Source of the DNA: Litomosoides sigmodontis
Lineage: Eukaryota; Nematoda; Chromadorea; Rhabditida; Onchocercidae
NCBI GenBank assembly: GCA_963070105.1
Contig: OY718808.1
Coordinates: 1,179,238 to 1,243,237 of the forward strand
Direction of reading: 5' to 3'
Length of the DNA: 64,000 nt
Under the pieces are notes generated by a model. It saw only the letters and a program-made list of their open reading frames with translations, was not told the origin of the DNA and searched no databases. Below are positions 1-13,798 of the stretch, one piece after another (the first letter of the stretch is position 1; each line of letters starts with the position of its first letter). The translations under genes and the position numbers were made by a program.

Positions 1-595
1 ATGAAATGTATTTTGCGAATGATGCTACTTCCATAATCCTAGACCTCTGATAGAAATCCTAGACCTATAATCGATAATAATATTACTCATTGCCAATTAA
101 GCATTAATTATTTGCCGAATATTGCAGCAGTCCACCGCATGAAAATTGCCATCGATTCACTACTGATGGTAGTTTTCTAATAAAAATGAGCAAAATTACT
201 ACGCACTGCACCGTCAGCTCCTGAAGAGAAAGAGTAGGTGAAATTAGGGGGTTGAATGATTTCATGAAATGCTTGATACATTAGCGTAAGCCTTACCAGT
301 TTAAGCTGAAAGCACTAAGCTGAAAAATTCATCCTCACGCTGAGAACATTTTCCTCAACTCTTCAGTTTTTGTAATCGATTTTCTTTGAAAAAACTGTTT
401 CAGTCACTTCACGATAATTTCCTGTCTTTTACTTTTTGCATAATTTCTTTTACTTATTTTATTTAATTTTTGTTTATTTTCATTTAAACAGTAGTTGCGG
501 CGAGATTATGAATTGATTATATTTTCATATTAAAATTGATAATATCCCATTTAGTTGTACCTAATATTTTAGTTTTCACATTCGATCATTTTCCT

Positions 596-630
<35 letters not shown>

Positions 631-754
631 GTCTCTCATTGCATTCAAACTTCAATGTGTCATGAAATTTCCATAAATCAACAGAAATTAATTGATCTCT
701 TTAAGACGTTAACAGTAAGCCATATGAGACGTGCGGACTAATAATATTAGCAAA

Positions 755-1169
<415 letters not shown>

Positions 1170-1280
1170 TTTGTTATTATTAAATTGTAATTATTATTAC
1201 TATTAAATTGTAATTATTATTATTATTATTAAATTGTAATTATTATTATTATTAAATTGTAATTATTATTATTATTATGG
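1170..1280. repeat. minisatellite derived from the TTA array
   Basis: Four copies of a unit built as TAAATTGTAATTATTATTA with a variable number of ATT triplets follow each other directly after the pure TTA array. The order suggests that a point-mutated end of the microsatellite was duplicated as a longer unit. Confidence 0.8.
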
Positions 1281-3757
1281 TAATAATATTATTGTGAAGG
1301 GATGATGGTATCAATTAAAAAAATATTGTTTTGTTTGGCAATACTTATGCGTCATATTCATATCACGCAGGAAATGTTTCGATGTAAACGTTACACGCGT
1401 GATGCACGTGATTGTTAAAAAATGGCAGTTCATCGTTTTTCTTCGATGAACGTCCAAATTAATTAATATTTTACTACTACTCTTACTATTATGGTAGAAT
1501 AAAAGAAGGAAAACTAAGCGTTTTTGAATCAGAAAAGCTTTAATTCCTTTATGTATATTTTATAAATTTTATGAAATTTATGTGTGGAGCATTTAAATTT
1601 CACTGTTTCATAAATTATGACTAATCCAAGTTTTCATTCTCTTGGAAAATAGAAAAATCGTTCATTTCTTTGCAATATATTTTGCATGGAATACTATATC
1701 GGTGGATTAATTGAAATTAACCTTTTTTTTTAAAACCTTGTTTTTGCTGTTTACGGCATTTGTATTTAATTTCAAATTTAAGCAGCTTTACAGTCTTGTT
1801 TTTTGCTTGTCAAATCAATTTATCTGCTTCCATAAACTAGTTTTATATAATTTTTTTGTACACTCACTTTCTATGTAACTTTAAATTAGCACATTGTAAA
1901 GGCTACATTTATGCGCGTTACTTGTTTAATTACATCCTCAATTAAGGAACTGTTAAAATTTAATCGCATTAACAATTACTTAATTTAGAAACTAAAATCA
2001 GCTGTGCTAAAAATCGATCTCTTCATTTAAATATGAAATTTAATCATCGTTTTTTTTTGGAGGAATTGAAAAATGTTATTTTTAAAAATTACCTTATTTC
2101 CTCTGCCGCTGTTCTATTTTTTTTTTAATTGAAACAACAAGAAGCACAGAAATCATATTTTCATTGTCATTGATAACATTGTTTTGACTTTATCACAATG
2201 ACACTTATCACTTCTCATCAGTCATAGTCGTTTTTTTCTTCGTGCGAAGGCGAGTGGTCATTAGGTGACGACGTCTTAGGATACTTCGAATTCATTAGGT
2301 TTTTTTTGGAAAAAAGAAAAGACATCTGAAAATGATTTTTTCCGATGGATAGATGGCAATTTTTGCTTGAAGGGCGATTTTGTTGAGGATGAGAGGAACC
2401 AATGCCATTTTTAAAAATCAAATGTCAAAATTTCCTTGTGCATCATCTCTTTTGCAACATTCCGGTAAAATGATAAGTTAGCAACTGCTACAACGATAAC
2501 GATTGATAACAATTAATTTTATTAAATTATTTGATTAAAAATGCGATGAATAAAAACATATGCAAATGATTGCGAAATTTTACAACGCCACCGGTTCTAC
2601 CACTAAATGCAAAAAAACTAAAGCAGTTACTCATGACCTGCTAATGAAATTAAATCGAATTTCTGATTATATTTGTGATAAAAATGAAATTTCAAATTAA
2701 AATTCAAGTGCTAGTAATTGCTAACATTCCTTCTGATTTGTGTTAATCTTTTCAAAAAAGAAACAAGCAAAATGCTTAGAAGATTTTTTTTAAGAACAAA
2801 TGAAAATATTGAGAGGACCTGATAACCGCATATCATAGGTGATATGGACCTTATCAGTGCTTGTATGATAACTCTTTAGATTAGATATGCTTGATGATAG
2901 GGAAGTGAAATGTATTTCAGATCGCATTACTCCGCAACAAATAATCATTTGTTTCGATTTAATTGCTCATCATAAGTGATGAATAAAATAATGCTCTTGT
3001 TGTTCGTTTCCTTTGCTTCATTAATTCAATTTCTTAATTGAAAATGGAAATGATCAAAATATTATGATTGAAACTGAAATTATCAATAAAGAAAAAAGGC
3101 AGCAGTTGTGATAAAAATTATTGACGTTGAATTGGTGAATGATGACGGTGGCTTTGTTTCAATTTATAAATGGAACGTAAAAAATTTCAATTTGATAAAA
3201 TCATTGTTGCGTTTTTTTTGTCGTTCCTATTTCTTTTTGTTGAAATTTAGAGCAAAATTTTTATCACTGAAATTCCTTTACATCTCTTTTTTCTCATTAA
3301 TACGGAAATTACACAAAGATTGATGGCTTTTTTCTCTTTTAGTTCCTTCGAATGAATGTTTACTTACTTCTCTCTCTCTCTCTCTCTGTCTCTCTCTCCG
3401 ACAAAAATGAGAGAAGATAAAATGATTGATTAATAACACATTAGACAGTTTTAATAACAAAGAAAAACGATAGAAAGATGGAAAGGAAAGCTAACAGTTT
3501 TAACTAATTAACCATCAGTTTTATTAATTATCCCTTACGTAATCTTTTTAATTGTTACATGACATGAAGTGTATTGCTGGGGTTTTTTGCTTGAAGCTGA
3601 AATTTGAGATTACTATTCCGACATTTAAAATATTTCACGTTATTTCTAAAATAATAATTTCAATGGAAAATTTTCATTAAAAATTTAAAAGTAAAGAAGA
3701 CTTTTCATGCGATTTCATTTTCAGGAAATGTTCTAATGTTGAAATTTTCCTTTTCAG

Positions 3758-6700
3758 CAATCTCATTATACCTCAAGTTTTCATTATCGCCGTCGTCCAA
3801 ACCATTTAATTATTAATAGCATTAAAAGATTACGACCATTTAAACCTGCTCACATTGTAACAGAAGAATTTGATCAAAAAATGTAAGTTTATTGGCAAAA
3901 TGTGTAACTTTTGCTTTTATTATTAAAAAAATTTTTTGCTCAAAAAATTTTCAATGATTTTTGCAATCAATTTTTTTTCAGTTATTTTTTCTAGTTGTTG
4001 CATAATTAATATTTGATTATGTGATATTTATTTTGCTTTTATCATTAGAAAACAATCGTCACGAATGACGAATATTTCGAGACTGGGACATTCGTGGGAT
4101 CAGTTACGGAATACCGTATCACATACTTATTCTCGACCAAAATTATTCGCCTCTCATGGTAGAAAGGTTGGTTATTACTTGCTTTTTGAAAGCGGAAAAA
4201 TGAAAATCAAACAATGGAACGATGGTTTTTTTTCTTGTTCCATCTCTGTTATTATTCTATTCCTGTACAACCACATCGTCTTCACGTTACCCTTACAATT
4301 TCCTATTCCATTATCTTCTATCACTACTATTCTCAACGATGATTTTTTTTTCTTATTCCATCTCTGTTATTATTCTATTCCTGTACAACCACGTCGCCTT
4401 CACGTTACCCTTCCAATTTCCTATTCCATTATCTTCTCCAGTCTATTCTCTTCCTATTAGCTCATTAGTGTCTTCCATAGTTATTTTTGTTGTTCTATTC
4501 CAACTTCACTTCCCAAGCTGTTTGTTAATCCTCATTTCTTCTATCCGATATTCCTCTGAATTGCTATTCTGCAGATAGTGTTAAAACGGGCGCCAGTACG
4601 GTAGGATACAGTACGCAAATACCATAATCTGATATTTTCGTTTCCCGTTTCGAATGATTGGAGTTTTTTTTTTGTTTAATGTACTAAACTTATAAATATT
4701 AGTGCCTCATATGTAACATTTACGGACAGTTTGCTTTTTTTTCAGGGAATAAATCACGCGTTACCAAATGTAATTTCACAATTCCTACAAAGTTTTAATA
4801 ATGGTGAAAAAAAGGGGAAAGTGGTAAGAGTTGAGCCAAAATTGCAAACAACAACTACAGTAACAGGAGCAGTAACACCAATCACAGCAGATCGACCAAT
4901 TTTATTAAGTCGTATAGCACCAAAAATCGAAGGAGATGAAGAAAAACGGACTAGGATACAAGTAAAGAATTTTACACGAACAAATTACAATATTTAAAAT
5001 ATCAAGTTTTTAGTGAAAGGTAATATAGAACAACAATCCAATTTAAATTTTATTCCAATTTGAGCAACGTATTGCAGGCTAGATGGCGTAAATTGGGTCC
5101 ATTATTAAAGTCAGTACAGTATTCACACAATCGGCGGAATTGGGATCGTATCATTCTAACGAAAGTGGACAGTAACTCATTACATTTATCGAATCGAATA
5201 AGAGAAATTTTTAAACAACAATTACGAAAACAAAAACAACGACAACAAGCGAAACAAGCCAATGCTGAAAAGCTTTATAAAAGGCCACGTTTGGACGGAA
5301 TACTGCTTTCAAGTGCAAAAACAAATTCAAAGCTGCTCAACAATGAAGGTTCTAACTCGTTTTACTTTAGTCTGTTTCGTTTAATTTTCAGTAAAATGCG
5401 CTCTATTTGATTCTTACGTGCTTTCGCTATTTCCTCAAAATCTTCAATTAATTTTGATTTGACGAAAGAATCAGCCGTAACTTTGAATGTTGGGAAAATT
5501 TGAAAAATCGAAAGTGATATGGAATTTCGCATCATCCATGCGACGCTTTGTCTTAGTTAAATTGGGGTCAACCATATCCCGAATTGTTATCATCAATTCC
5601 GACCAGACTGACAATTGAATTTCCGCTGAATTGAATGACTCGGACGAGGGATGAAATATAATTTTTAATATCATCTGTTTTCTTTTTTTTTTTAAATAAA
5701 CCCAATTGAAAAACACTTTAATGAATAATTTCAAATATTTTTATGGATTTTAATTATTAATTTGGAAAGCTTCGATGGACTTGCTTTTTTATCTCTGAAA
5801 TTCATTGAAATATTTAGAGTCACTTTAATTTGTTATTGCACACAAGTCGTAAGTGTTGATTTATTTATTACAGCAATCACACTAACCACATAATTGATAA
5901 TTTCAGTAAACGAATTGCCAAGAGATATTGTAAAACCGACAGCCACTATAACCACTACAGTTACTACAACTACAGTTCCAGTTACTGATTATCGTACCGA
6001 TATCACTCAGCAATCAGTTATCACTGTTACCACCACACCAACAACAGTAACAACCAATAGCATCTCTGACACCGTTTTCTCTTCTTCCTCCTTATCTTCC
6101 AATATTTCCGCCACCACGGATGCTACTTCAGACTTTATCAATTTTGATAACGTAACAACCGTAAAACCGAAGTCATTTTCATTCAGTACATCATCAGACG
6201 ATTATCACTTCCGTAAGATTACACCCGCAAAGAAATTCAAATTTGCTCAAAAATTTCGACGGCAACCACGACTCAAAGTGCGGAAGCCTGGTTCGCTTTT
6301 CCTCACACACATTTTACGAAAACCTTCTTCCTTTGCATTGCTACAGCAAATTAGAACTTAATTTTAATAAATATTCCACACAGTAATACTTTTTTGCAGT
6401 TTGTTTATGAGTGAAACATAAAAATAATATAAGTAGAAAATTATATTATCAAGTTTTTTTATCGTAACACAAACTATTTGTTTAGTTGTTTTCAAATTTT
6501 GTTTTAAAATTCATTTTAAAACAGAATGAAATGAAATGTTTATTTTTTTGAATTTTATTTCATCTGTTTTTTTTGCTTTTATTTAAGACGAGAAAGGAGC
6601 ATTAAGAGGTAATCAGACAGCTTCTGGGCGAAATCCAATCGTTCTGCCTCAACTTGAACCGCTAAATTTAGAGAACGAATTTCGGGAAACAAACGATGGC

Positions 6701-9326
6701 AGTGGTTAGGAATCATTTGACACCTTTCGTTCTCATTTTAATTTCATTGAAAATATTTGAAAATGACAATTGAACTTATTACTCCAACATCTATGCGAGA
6801 TCATTTTGGTACAAATTGTTATTATTTCATACAAAATTCCTCCTAATAAACACACAGTTTAAAAGATAGGACGAAAAAAGAGGTCAAAAGATCAATGGAT
6901 CAGGAAATATGAGTTGTTCACAATGAGTTAGTTAGTACAAAAGGATGAGAAAAATTTAGACAGTGGGAAAGAGAAAAGGAGAGAGAGGGAGAGAGAGAAG
7001 GAGAGAGAAAGGGAGGAAATTGTAAGAAGAAAATTTCGTGCTAAATTTTTATGAAAGAATTCGTTAATTTCATATACTTCATTTAATGTTTCAAACATTT
7101 CGTATTACAGTAACTGTGATTTGTCGTAAGGAAGTGAGAAAAATAACTGAACAAAGTTATGCGAGAGGTTTTAAAGAAAATAAAACACGAAAGAAGAGAG
7201 AGTGATGTTCAGTGAAAGAAAAAAAAAGAATGAAATAGATTGGGAAAAAGAAAAAAGGAAAAATTAAAGTGAATTAATGGAAATACCAGCTGAAGTTATT
7301 CTTTTTTTGTTATGAATGTATGCTAATGTATATTTGGGCGAAAATTTATTGATAATACTTCTTGCTCATTTTTTAACGAAATTTTTTTTTTAGAATTTCA
7401 AAAGTGAAAATGAAGGGAAAATTGAATTTAACATACTTCAGTCATTATTTTTTTTTGTTTTGTTTTGTAGGATTTGACAGTGATAGCAAACTTCCGACTG
7501 ATGAATCTGGCTTACCGGAATTTAGTGGTGGGAAATTCGGTGGTGGTAAATTTGGCGGTGGCAGAGCGCCACCGGTTGACTTCAGCCAACCGGCTGTTCG
7601 TATAGTTGATGATAGCAATAAGAAGCAATCGATAAATGATCATAATAAGTGAATTTTTCATTTTAATTATTTTTTACGTCATATTTCATACATTTTAAAT
7701 TTGCAGAGGAATGCAGATTTTGCAAAATATTCCCGATAGGAGCTAATGCTTATATATTTGCAAGCTTTCGTAATTTCAGTGTACCGACGAAAAAAATTGC
7801 CAGTGAGGAATCGTTGATGAAAACAACAAAGAGAGGTTCATCTACAGAATCTACGGAATCTCAAAATTATTTCGGTGCAACTCCATCGATTCATTCAAAA
7901 CCGGAATTGAAAAATTCTGGCTTACTTCCGGCATCACCACCTTCCGATTTTGACGGTGAGTTTGGAACAGGAAAAGGACCAATGATGAAAACTGCATTTC
8001 ATGGATCACAATTAGAAACAGGTAGTTTTTGCTCACTTTAAGTATGAACTCATTTAGGATGAAGAGAATTTTTTCATTAAAATCTAAAATACAGCAAAAT
8101 TTAGAGCTAACATTTACGGCAAAAAATTTACTTCATTAATCCAATTACGTGCGTGCTATAATACATCATCATTTAAGATAATGAAATTGGCGAATCGATA
8201 TTCACCGGTGATTCGGCATTAGTGCCAAATCGAGCTGGTCCAACTGGTGATGGTCTTGGCCCACCAATTCCATCCGGTGCAGCTGTACCACCACCGGTAC
8301 CAGCAGTTGGAATTGGTGGTGCTGCAGCCGGGATCATACCCACGCTGTCGGAACACTTCATTAAAACCGCAAACCCACCAACTACAGTTCGTCGTTTTTC
8401 TTCTGTATTTAAGTTTTGCCACAACTATCAACACTTTCAATGTTTACTGTTTGAAATTGTACAAGTTAACAAATGTGTTGCCCTTTTCTTTCACAGATCA
8501 AACCTTCTGCGCTATTGAGTTTTCTAAATAAAGCTGATATTGGCTTCAATCAAGCGATCAATCATTTCGAGCAGGGCACACCCATTGAATCTGCTGCAAT
8601 CGATATTTTGGAAGTAAATTTTGTGTTTTTTTTTACATTTTCTGTGAAATTTATGAATTCTTTAAATGGATTTAATCGCTTAGAAACACTTATGCGTCAA
8701 TTAATATTTTATGCTTTTCTGTGAAAAATGTAATATGTAAATTAATTAGGTTAATTGGTGCCATTAAGAATACAATATAGCACAGCGTCGTAGCAATGCT
8801 ATCTTTTCCTCACATAAATACAATTGTTGCGAATAATTGATTTGAATTTTAGGTTGCGTTGGGTAGCGAGAAATTGGATAGCCAAGCTAAATTGTTAGGC
8901 CATATTGATCGAACCATCGGCATTGATAACTTGCAAAGGTTGCAGCGATGGGTAAATACAGGTGGTGCATTGGATGCTATCAAAGAGCAGGTTTCTTCTT
9001 GAAACTTACCTTACTAAATTAAATTTTAAAAAAATAAAAAATTGATGAAATTAAAGCAAAATTCTGAAATGGAGTGATTGTTGCGATAATAATCTATGAT
9101 TGAGACTGAGAATGAAAGGAAAAGAAAATGAGGAAAACATGTAAATAAGGATTAAGTTAAAATTTCGTGAAAATATCAAGCGTATCCTCCTCTTACTATT
9201 CACGTAATGCACGCCTTATTTTTTCAGCTTCTAAAATTTGCGAAGAACTACAGTATACCTGAGAATTTGCTTCCTACCGTACCGCCACAGCTGCAGTATC
9301 TTTTTGCCCCAGGAAAGAAGCGATGA
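3758..9326 (+). CDS. low-complexity nematode protein, 3' part (12 exons), function unknown
   Basis: Exons 3758-3882, 4049-4166, 4746-4961, 5078-5348, 5907-6290, 6588-6704, 7471-7648, 7780-8021, 8178-8386, 8497-8613, 8853-8990 and 9228-9326 join in one continuous frame (about 737 residues, stop TGA at 9324). The ATG exon is not identified, so the protein is N-terminally incomplete. Visible parts in order: a basic segment rich in R, H and Q (exons 1-4, with a KQKQRQQ stretch); a T/V-rich segment in exon 5; acidic/Gly segments including two GGKFGGG-type repeats (exon 7); a Ser-rich segment; a Pro/Gly/Ala-rich segment (exon 9); and an ordinary, probably folded, helical C-terminus from exon 10 (key words NKADIGFNQAINHF, LQRLQRWVNTGGAL, ending APGKKR). 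No transmembrane segment is seen. Exon 8 has an alternative donor near 7953 (GAC G|GTGAG) in the same phase. I do not recognise the family. The exon chain is well supported by phase agreement at every junction. Confidence 0.72.
4220..4437. repeat. imperfect tandem duplication, period about 119 bp, inside an intron
   Basis: The pyrimidine-rich segment starting near 4220 recurs from about 4339. Both copies carry TCTGTTATTATTCTATTCC, then a shared CACGTTACCCTT block and a shared CCTATTCCATTATCTTCT end, with a few substitutions. It lies in the intron 4167-4745 and creates two overlapping spurious ORFs. Confidence 0.85.
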
Positions 9327-10303
9327 TTAGCGTTCGGTTATGGTAATTAAGCGGGTACTGTGAACTTTGTCATAACGAGAGACCGACAACTTTTGCTCAG
9401 AATCCTTAAAATTGGGACTGTTTATTACCAAAAGAGGATGAAGTTGTACTGTTTGTGTATATGTACGTGTGTCTCTGTATATGCAAATGACAGAATGAAT
9501 TATATTTTGTGAAAATATAAATTAATTCAGCAATACATTGCGAAACTACCGTTTCCCTATTTTAATAATATAATATTATATGCATTTTCTATTGATGTTC
9601 TACCTGTAACAATCAATTAATAATCTTTCTAAAATTGTATTCAATACTTACAATGTTTATAGGAACTAAAGTTTTCTATCCAGTTAAAGGATAGAACAGC
9701 TTCTTGTTATAAATAACATATTGTGATATACCGCAATTCGTTAATGTTTCTTACATTCTGAAACCACCCCTGCGAGCTAATCTATTCTTCTTTTTACTCT
9801 AATGAAAGTTAATAGAACTTTGTAGTGAAATAGCATTCGTAGTGTCATGTGCATCAATTAAACAATTTAGCTTCAAGATTTAAGATAGGAAAAAAGACAT
9901 GGGGACATATAGACTGATACTTCTCGTTTTCGGTATTTTAAAACAAGATGACATATCAAGTGGGTCAACTTGTAGCAATTTTATCGTGATTGACCAAAAT
10001 TGAACGATGGATATAAAAGAAATAAAAGAGCGAAATTGAAATCGGAATTATTCGATTTTATTATTAGGAACACAAGTGAGCAATATCAATGCATTTGAAA
10101 TAAAATAATGTGAGCAAACCGTATAAATTGACTAAAAATAAAGTAATTAATCGTGTAAACGAATTCATAATTAAAAGATGCATAAAGTAATAAAAATGCA
10201 ATTTAGTTATTTTGAAATAGGCGCGATCTCAGCTATGAATCAATGACATGTGATAATCCAATCTAACCCATTCTAGACATTAGTATATTCAATAGGAATT
10301 AAC

Positions 10304-10371
<68 letters not shown>

Positions 10372-10581
10372 CATTACTTTTTTTCAGGTGCTTTACATCC
10401 TGAGTTTAATATTACTGCTTTTTTAATCTGAAATGTAACAAGCTGTTAAACTTGCATGAATTTCTTTAACTAAAGGTAAATTATATAAATTATAATAAAA
10501 TAAAAAGGTTTATATATATCTGGAGCATGGAATAAATGAATTTTTTCTAAAAGTGAAATTATAACTACGCGGTTGAGATCG
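9327..10581. other. convergent intergenic region, 3' flanks of two genes
   Basis: This holds the 3' flank of the upstream plus-strand gene and that of the minus-strand NAA40 gene. The only distinct feature is an (AT)n tract at about 10306-10369. No coding exon is seen. Confidence 0.6.
10306..10369. repeat. (AT)n microsatellite
   Basis: Pure alternating AT for about 64 bp in the intergenic region between the two convergent genes. Confidence 0.95.
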
Positions 10582-12375
10582 TCAGTCAGATAACGGCTTT
10601 GATAAAATCACATAATCACCATCGTCCGGACATGATGGATCTGCACTAAAACCGTTTTTGTGAAAGAATGCCAACGAATTTCCATTAAATGCAAACACTG
10701 TAGCCATCAATTTGTCCATTGACATTCTGAAATTATCGAATATTCTAGAACACAGAATATCGAAAATCCATTGCTGTAAAACTCGATTTTGGCAATTAAT
10801 TGCTCACGTTAAAGCTAATGCTAGTTCAGTGATTTGGGACAGCACATAACAATGGCCTTGAAGTAAAATTAAAACTTAGCATCAACCTCAGGAGTGTAAT
10901 GACTACTGTTCTAATGTTATTTGAAAGCTAAGGGTTACTGTCATTTTTTTGAATATTTGCCACCTTCATTATGTAAGATTCCAAAGCGTTTCAGAAATCA
11001 CTGCCCTATGCGGAACAGAGGTTACTGCAACCCTAACTTTAATAATTCTCTGAATTTCTCAAGAATTCGTTATTTCGAATCGGTGTCAACTGACTCACTG
11101 CAACACTTTGTTTCCTTCTATCCTTTTTCGTTTATCTAAAAAAGAGAAAATGCTGACAGTACAAAACGATGAGACTTACTTCTTCGCAAGACATTCAGCA
11201 ATGGACAAAAGGGCTGACCCAACACCTTTAACCTGATAGTCTCTCTCCACCTGTATTTCATAACTGAAATACAACATTCTGTGAATAACAGGCCATTTCT
11301 TCGCAATAAAAAAATAAACTTTTATATTCAGGTTTCGAATAATTAAAATCACGGCAGGATAAATAACAAGCTTATACGTATTTATGCAATTTGCTTCATT
11401 GGAATTTAAGATAGCATTTGCCAAACTTAAGTCGGCAGTAGAATTGAACTATAACTTTTAGTTAGATAATCTCTTCATCCCGGAGATACAATTTGTGGCA
11501 ATACTCGTTGAGCTTACATAAAACTTCCAAAATGTAAGTATTACTGTATTTTGTCACACCTCTATCAGTAAGTAGTATTGCTCTTTACAGGATAAATGCA
11601 ATAATATTATTTGGTAATGGTACATGACATACTTCATCAGTCCTAAAGTAAATGCTAACATTCACTAACCAGTATAACACAGCTGAATCGAAATCAATGT
11701 CAAAACGATAATGCAAGTAAGCGATCGGCTTATCATTTTGGTTCATTGCAATGATATATCTGTAAACAGCATTTTCTAAGGTGTCATTTGCTTGAAGTTG
11801 AAAGTGATCAAGTCTAACCATTAGTTTAGGAACTCTCCATGTGAATCGGAAATGATCAACTCACGTTCTCCACCCATCTTCTTTGTTCCAATTCAACATG
11901 TTTTACTTAAATAAAGACAATTGCTGTTTATCCTTTCCACAAATACCTCGATGTTGTAGCTCGGAATTCATGCTTCTTGCTCACTTCATCATAGCCCCAC
12001 TGAGAGATCTGATACATTGCTCGCATGTTAGTCACGAACAATCGGAAAACCCATTCAAATTGCTCATCATTCAAATGTGTTCCCCATAAAAACGTAAAAT
12101 GAACCTTTTCGCTGAAAGTTAATCAACCGATTTTTCTTCTGTAAAACCAGATCATCACTGAATATTTACAAAAAAAAGAAATGCTTGCATTTTTTCTCAA
12201 AATTCTTCAAAACTAATTTCAAAAATTGAGACAACATTATATCATTCAACAAAGAAAAAGTATCCAGCAATAACCTAGCAATATTTTCAAAACGGGCAGT
12301 ACCATCGACAACACTTTCACTACTGATCAATTTCGAAGCTTTCTTCACTAATTTCTTTTTCGCGTCCATTCTCAT
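10582..12375 (-). CDS. naa-40: N-alpha-acetyltransferase 40 (NatD), GNAT fold
   Basis: NatD acetylates the N-terminal residue of histones H4 and H2A. Minus-strand exons 12375-12170, 12111-11947, 11813-11670, 11263-11180 and 10726-10582 join in phase to 247 residues, close to human NAA40 (237). Family landmarks: a basic N-terminus (MDAKKKLVKKA); the segment FVTNMRAMYQISQWGYDE, matching the human TNMQTMYEQSEWGWKD region; LHYRFD; VLYCYEIQVE, matching human VLYCYEVQLE; the acetyl-CoA pyrophosphate loop QVKGVG (about residues 182-187, human RRKGLG); and the C-terminal VFAFNGNSLAFFHKNGF and YVILSK, matching VFKHNHGAYQFFREAL and YEILSR. The first intron is only 58 nt. TTTTTTTAG lies 1 nt upstream of the ATG, which suggests a trans-splice or 5' UTR acceptor. 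It is divergent from the TDRD3-like gene. Confidence 0.92.
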
Positions 12376-13798
12376 GCTAAAAAAACATACAACACAGAAG
12401 GAAGAAAAAGTTTATTGAATGTTAACCTGACTTTATATGATAAAGATTATGTGCCGAGGTCATAAAATCATTAAATCCGTTTATCTTTGCTCGAATTGTG
12501 AAATAAACTATTCCGGAATACATAAATCTTCAACCTTCAACAACAACCATTACTTCAGTTACAATTAATAGACGACTAAAACTACTGATGAGTTCGAATG
12601 ATAAGAGAAATAGCAGAACAGTAATGGATCATTACTTAACACAGTATGAAAGTTAGAGAAACAACAGCGAGACGAAATAGCACGCTACCTGATGATTATT
12701 GTAAGAAGAATGAAAGCAAAGAAGTAAAATGTACAAAGTATTTAATTATTATAGGTAAAACGATCCGAAATACAGATCAACGAGCCACAACAGACGACCG
12801 AAAACTTAGCTGACAAGCTAATTGCAGTGCTGCGGGTTTATATTCAAAGTGCGATATGTATTATGTGTAGACGAATTAAAAATGTTTTAAAACATGTAGC
12901 TCGTTGTAGATTCTTTGAGTTTTTATGTTAATGAATTCTTGAGGTCGAATTGAATTCTTTTCAACTTTCCCTATAATATTTTTTTCGCACATTTTATTGA
13001 TTTTTTTTTGCAAAATTAGTTTTTAGTGCGTAAATTCGAAAAACAGGGCTTATTAAATAATTAGATATGAAAGCTCCACGTTTTCCATCCTTTTTTTGCG
13101 TTTACTGTATTCTTCAATATTTTGTATTCCTGTTCGAAGGAGTGAACTCTTCCCGGTAAATTCAGATGAACTGTCCCCGATAAATGCATGATTTTATCAT
13201 TCATATTTCAATTTTATCTTCTTATGTTTCGACCAGCGGTTGGTCATTCTTCGCTTTTAGAAACTTTCAGCAGATTGTTGATGGAGACTTTTAGTCGGTC
13301 TACCTAGCTTTTTTTTAGCTTTACATTTAATTTTAAGCATGTATTATATGGCGGGTTAATTAAATTATTATTCGTATATATTGCTTACGTGAAAAATTTC
13401 TGAAAGCAGTAGTCAATTCAGTCAAATATAAATTAGATTAGCTGTACTGTTCTACATTGCCATTATTATGAATTATTTAATATTATTAGTTAAGCATCAT
13501 CGTGTTTCAGATATATTTTGAGAATAATTACTTGAAAAAGTAGTTAATTTTGATGATAAATAGGATTTTAGCTAAACGTTAAGCCGTTTACGCTGTCATA
13601 ATTAGCGGCTTTTTAAATTTTGCAAGTTTAAATATTTAAATTTTATTAATTTTTTGTTTATAAATTTCTACATTGGTGTCATTTCTAAGCTTATTTCGTA
13701 GCCATTCTTTGCCGTCTTTTATGTGCGTTTAAGAGGAATCTTACAAGCATTTATTACTATGAAACTTGTATTAGTCAAATATAATCGTTTAATGATAG
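12376..13798. promoter_or_regulatory. shared upstream region of the divergent NAA40 and TDRD3-like genes
   Basis: This 1.4 kb AT-rich stretch separates two head-to-head genes and shows no coding exon. Promoter activity is inferred from gene orientation only; no specific motif can be named. Confidence 0.4.

Noticed and set aside
4065..4578. Two long plus-strand ORFs after exon 2 of the first gene
   Set aside because: They read through a donor into an intron that holds a 119-bp tandem duplication; the hydrophobic composition comes from T/C-rich DNA.
6291..6361. Continuation of exon 5 of the first gene to a stop at 6361, ending the protein there
   Set aside because: A phase-1 donor at 6291 joins cleanly to 6588, and the downstream exons keep one frame to 9326. 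A short isoform ending at 6361 cannot be excluded.
8173..8440. Two minus-strand ORFs rich in Gly, Pro and Trp
   Set aside because: They are antisense shadows of the Pro/Gly/Ala-rich exon 8178-8386.
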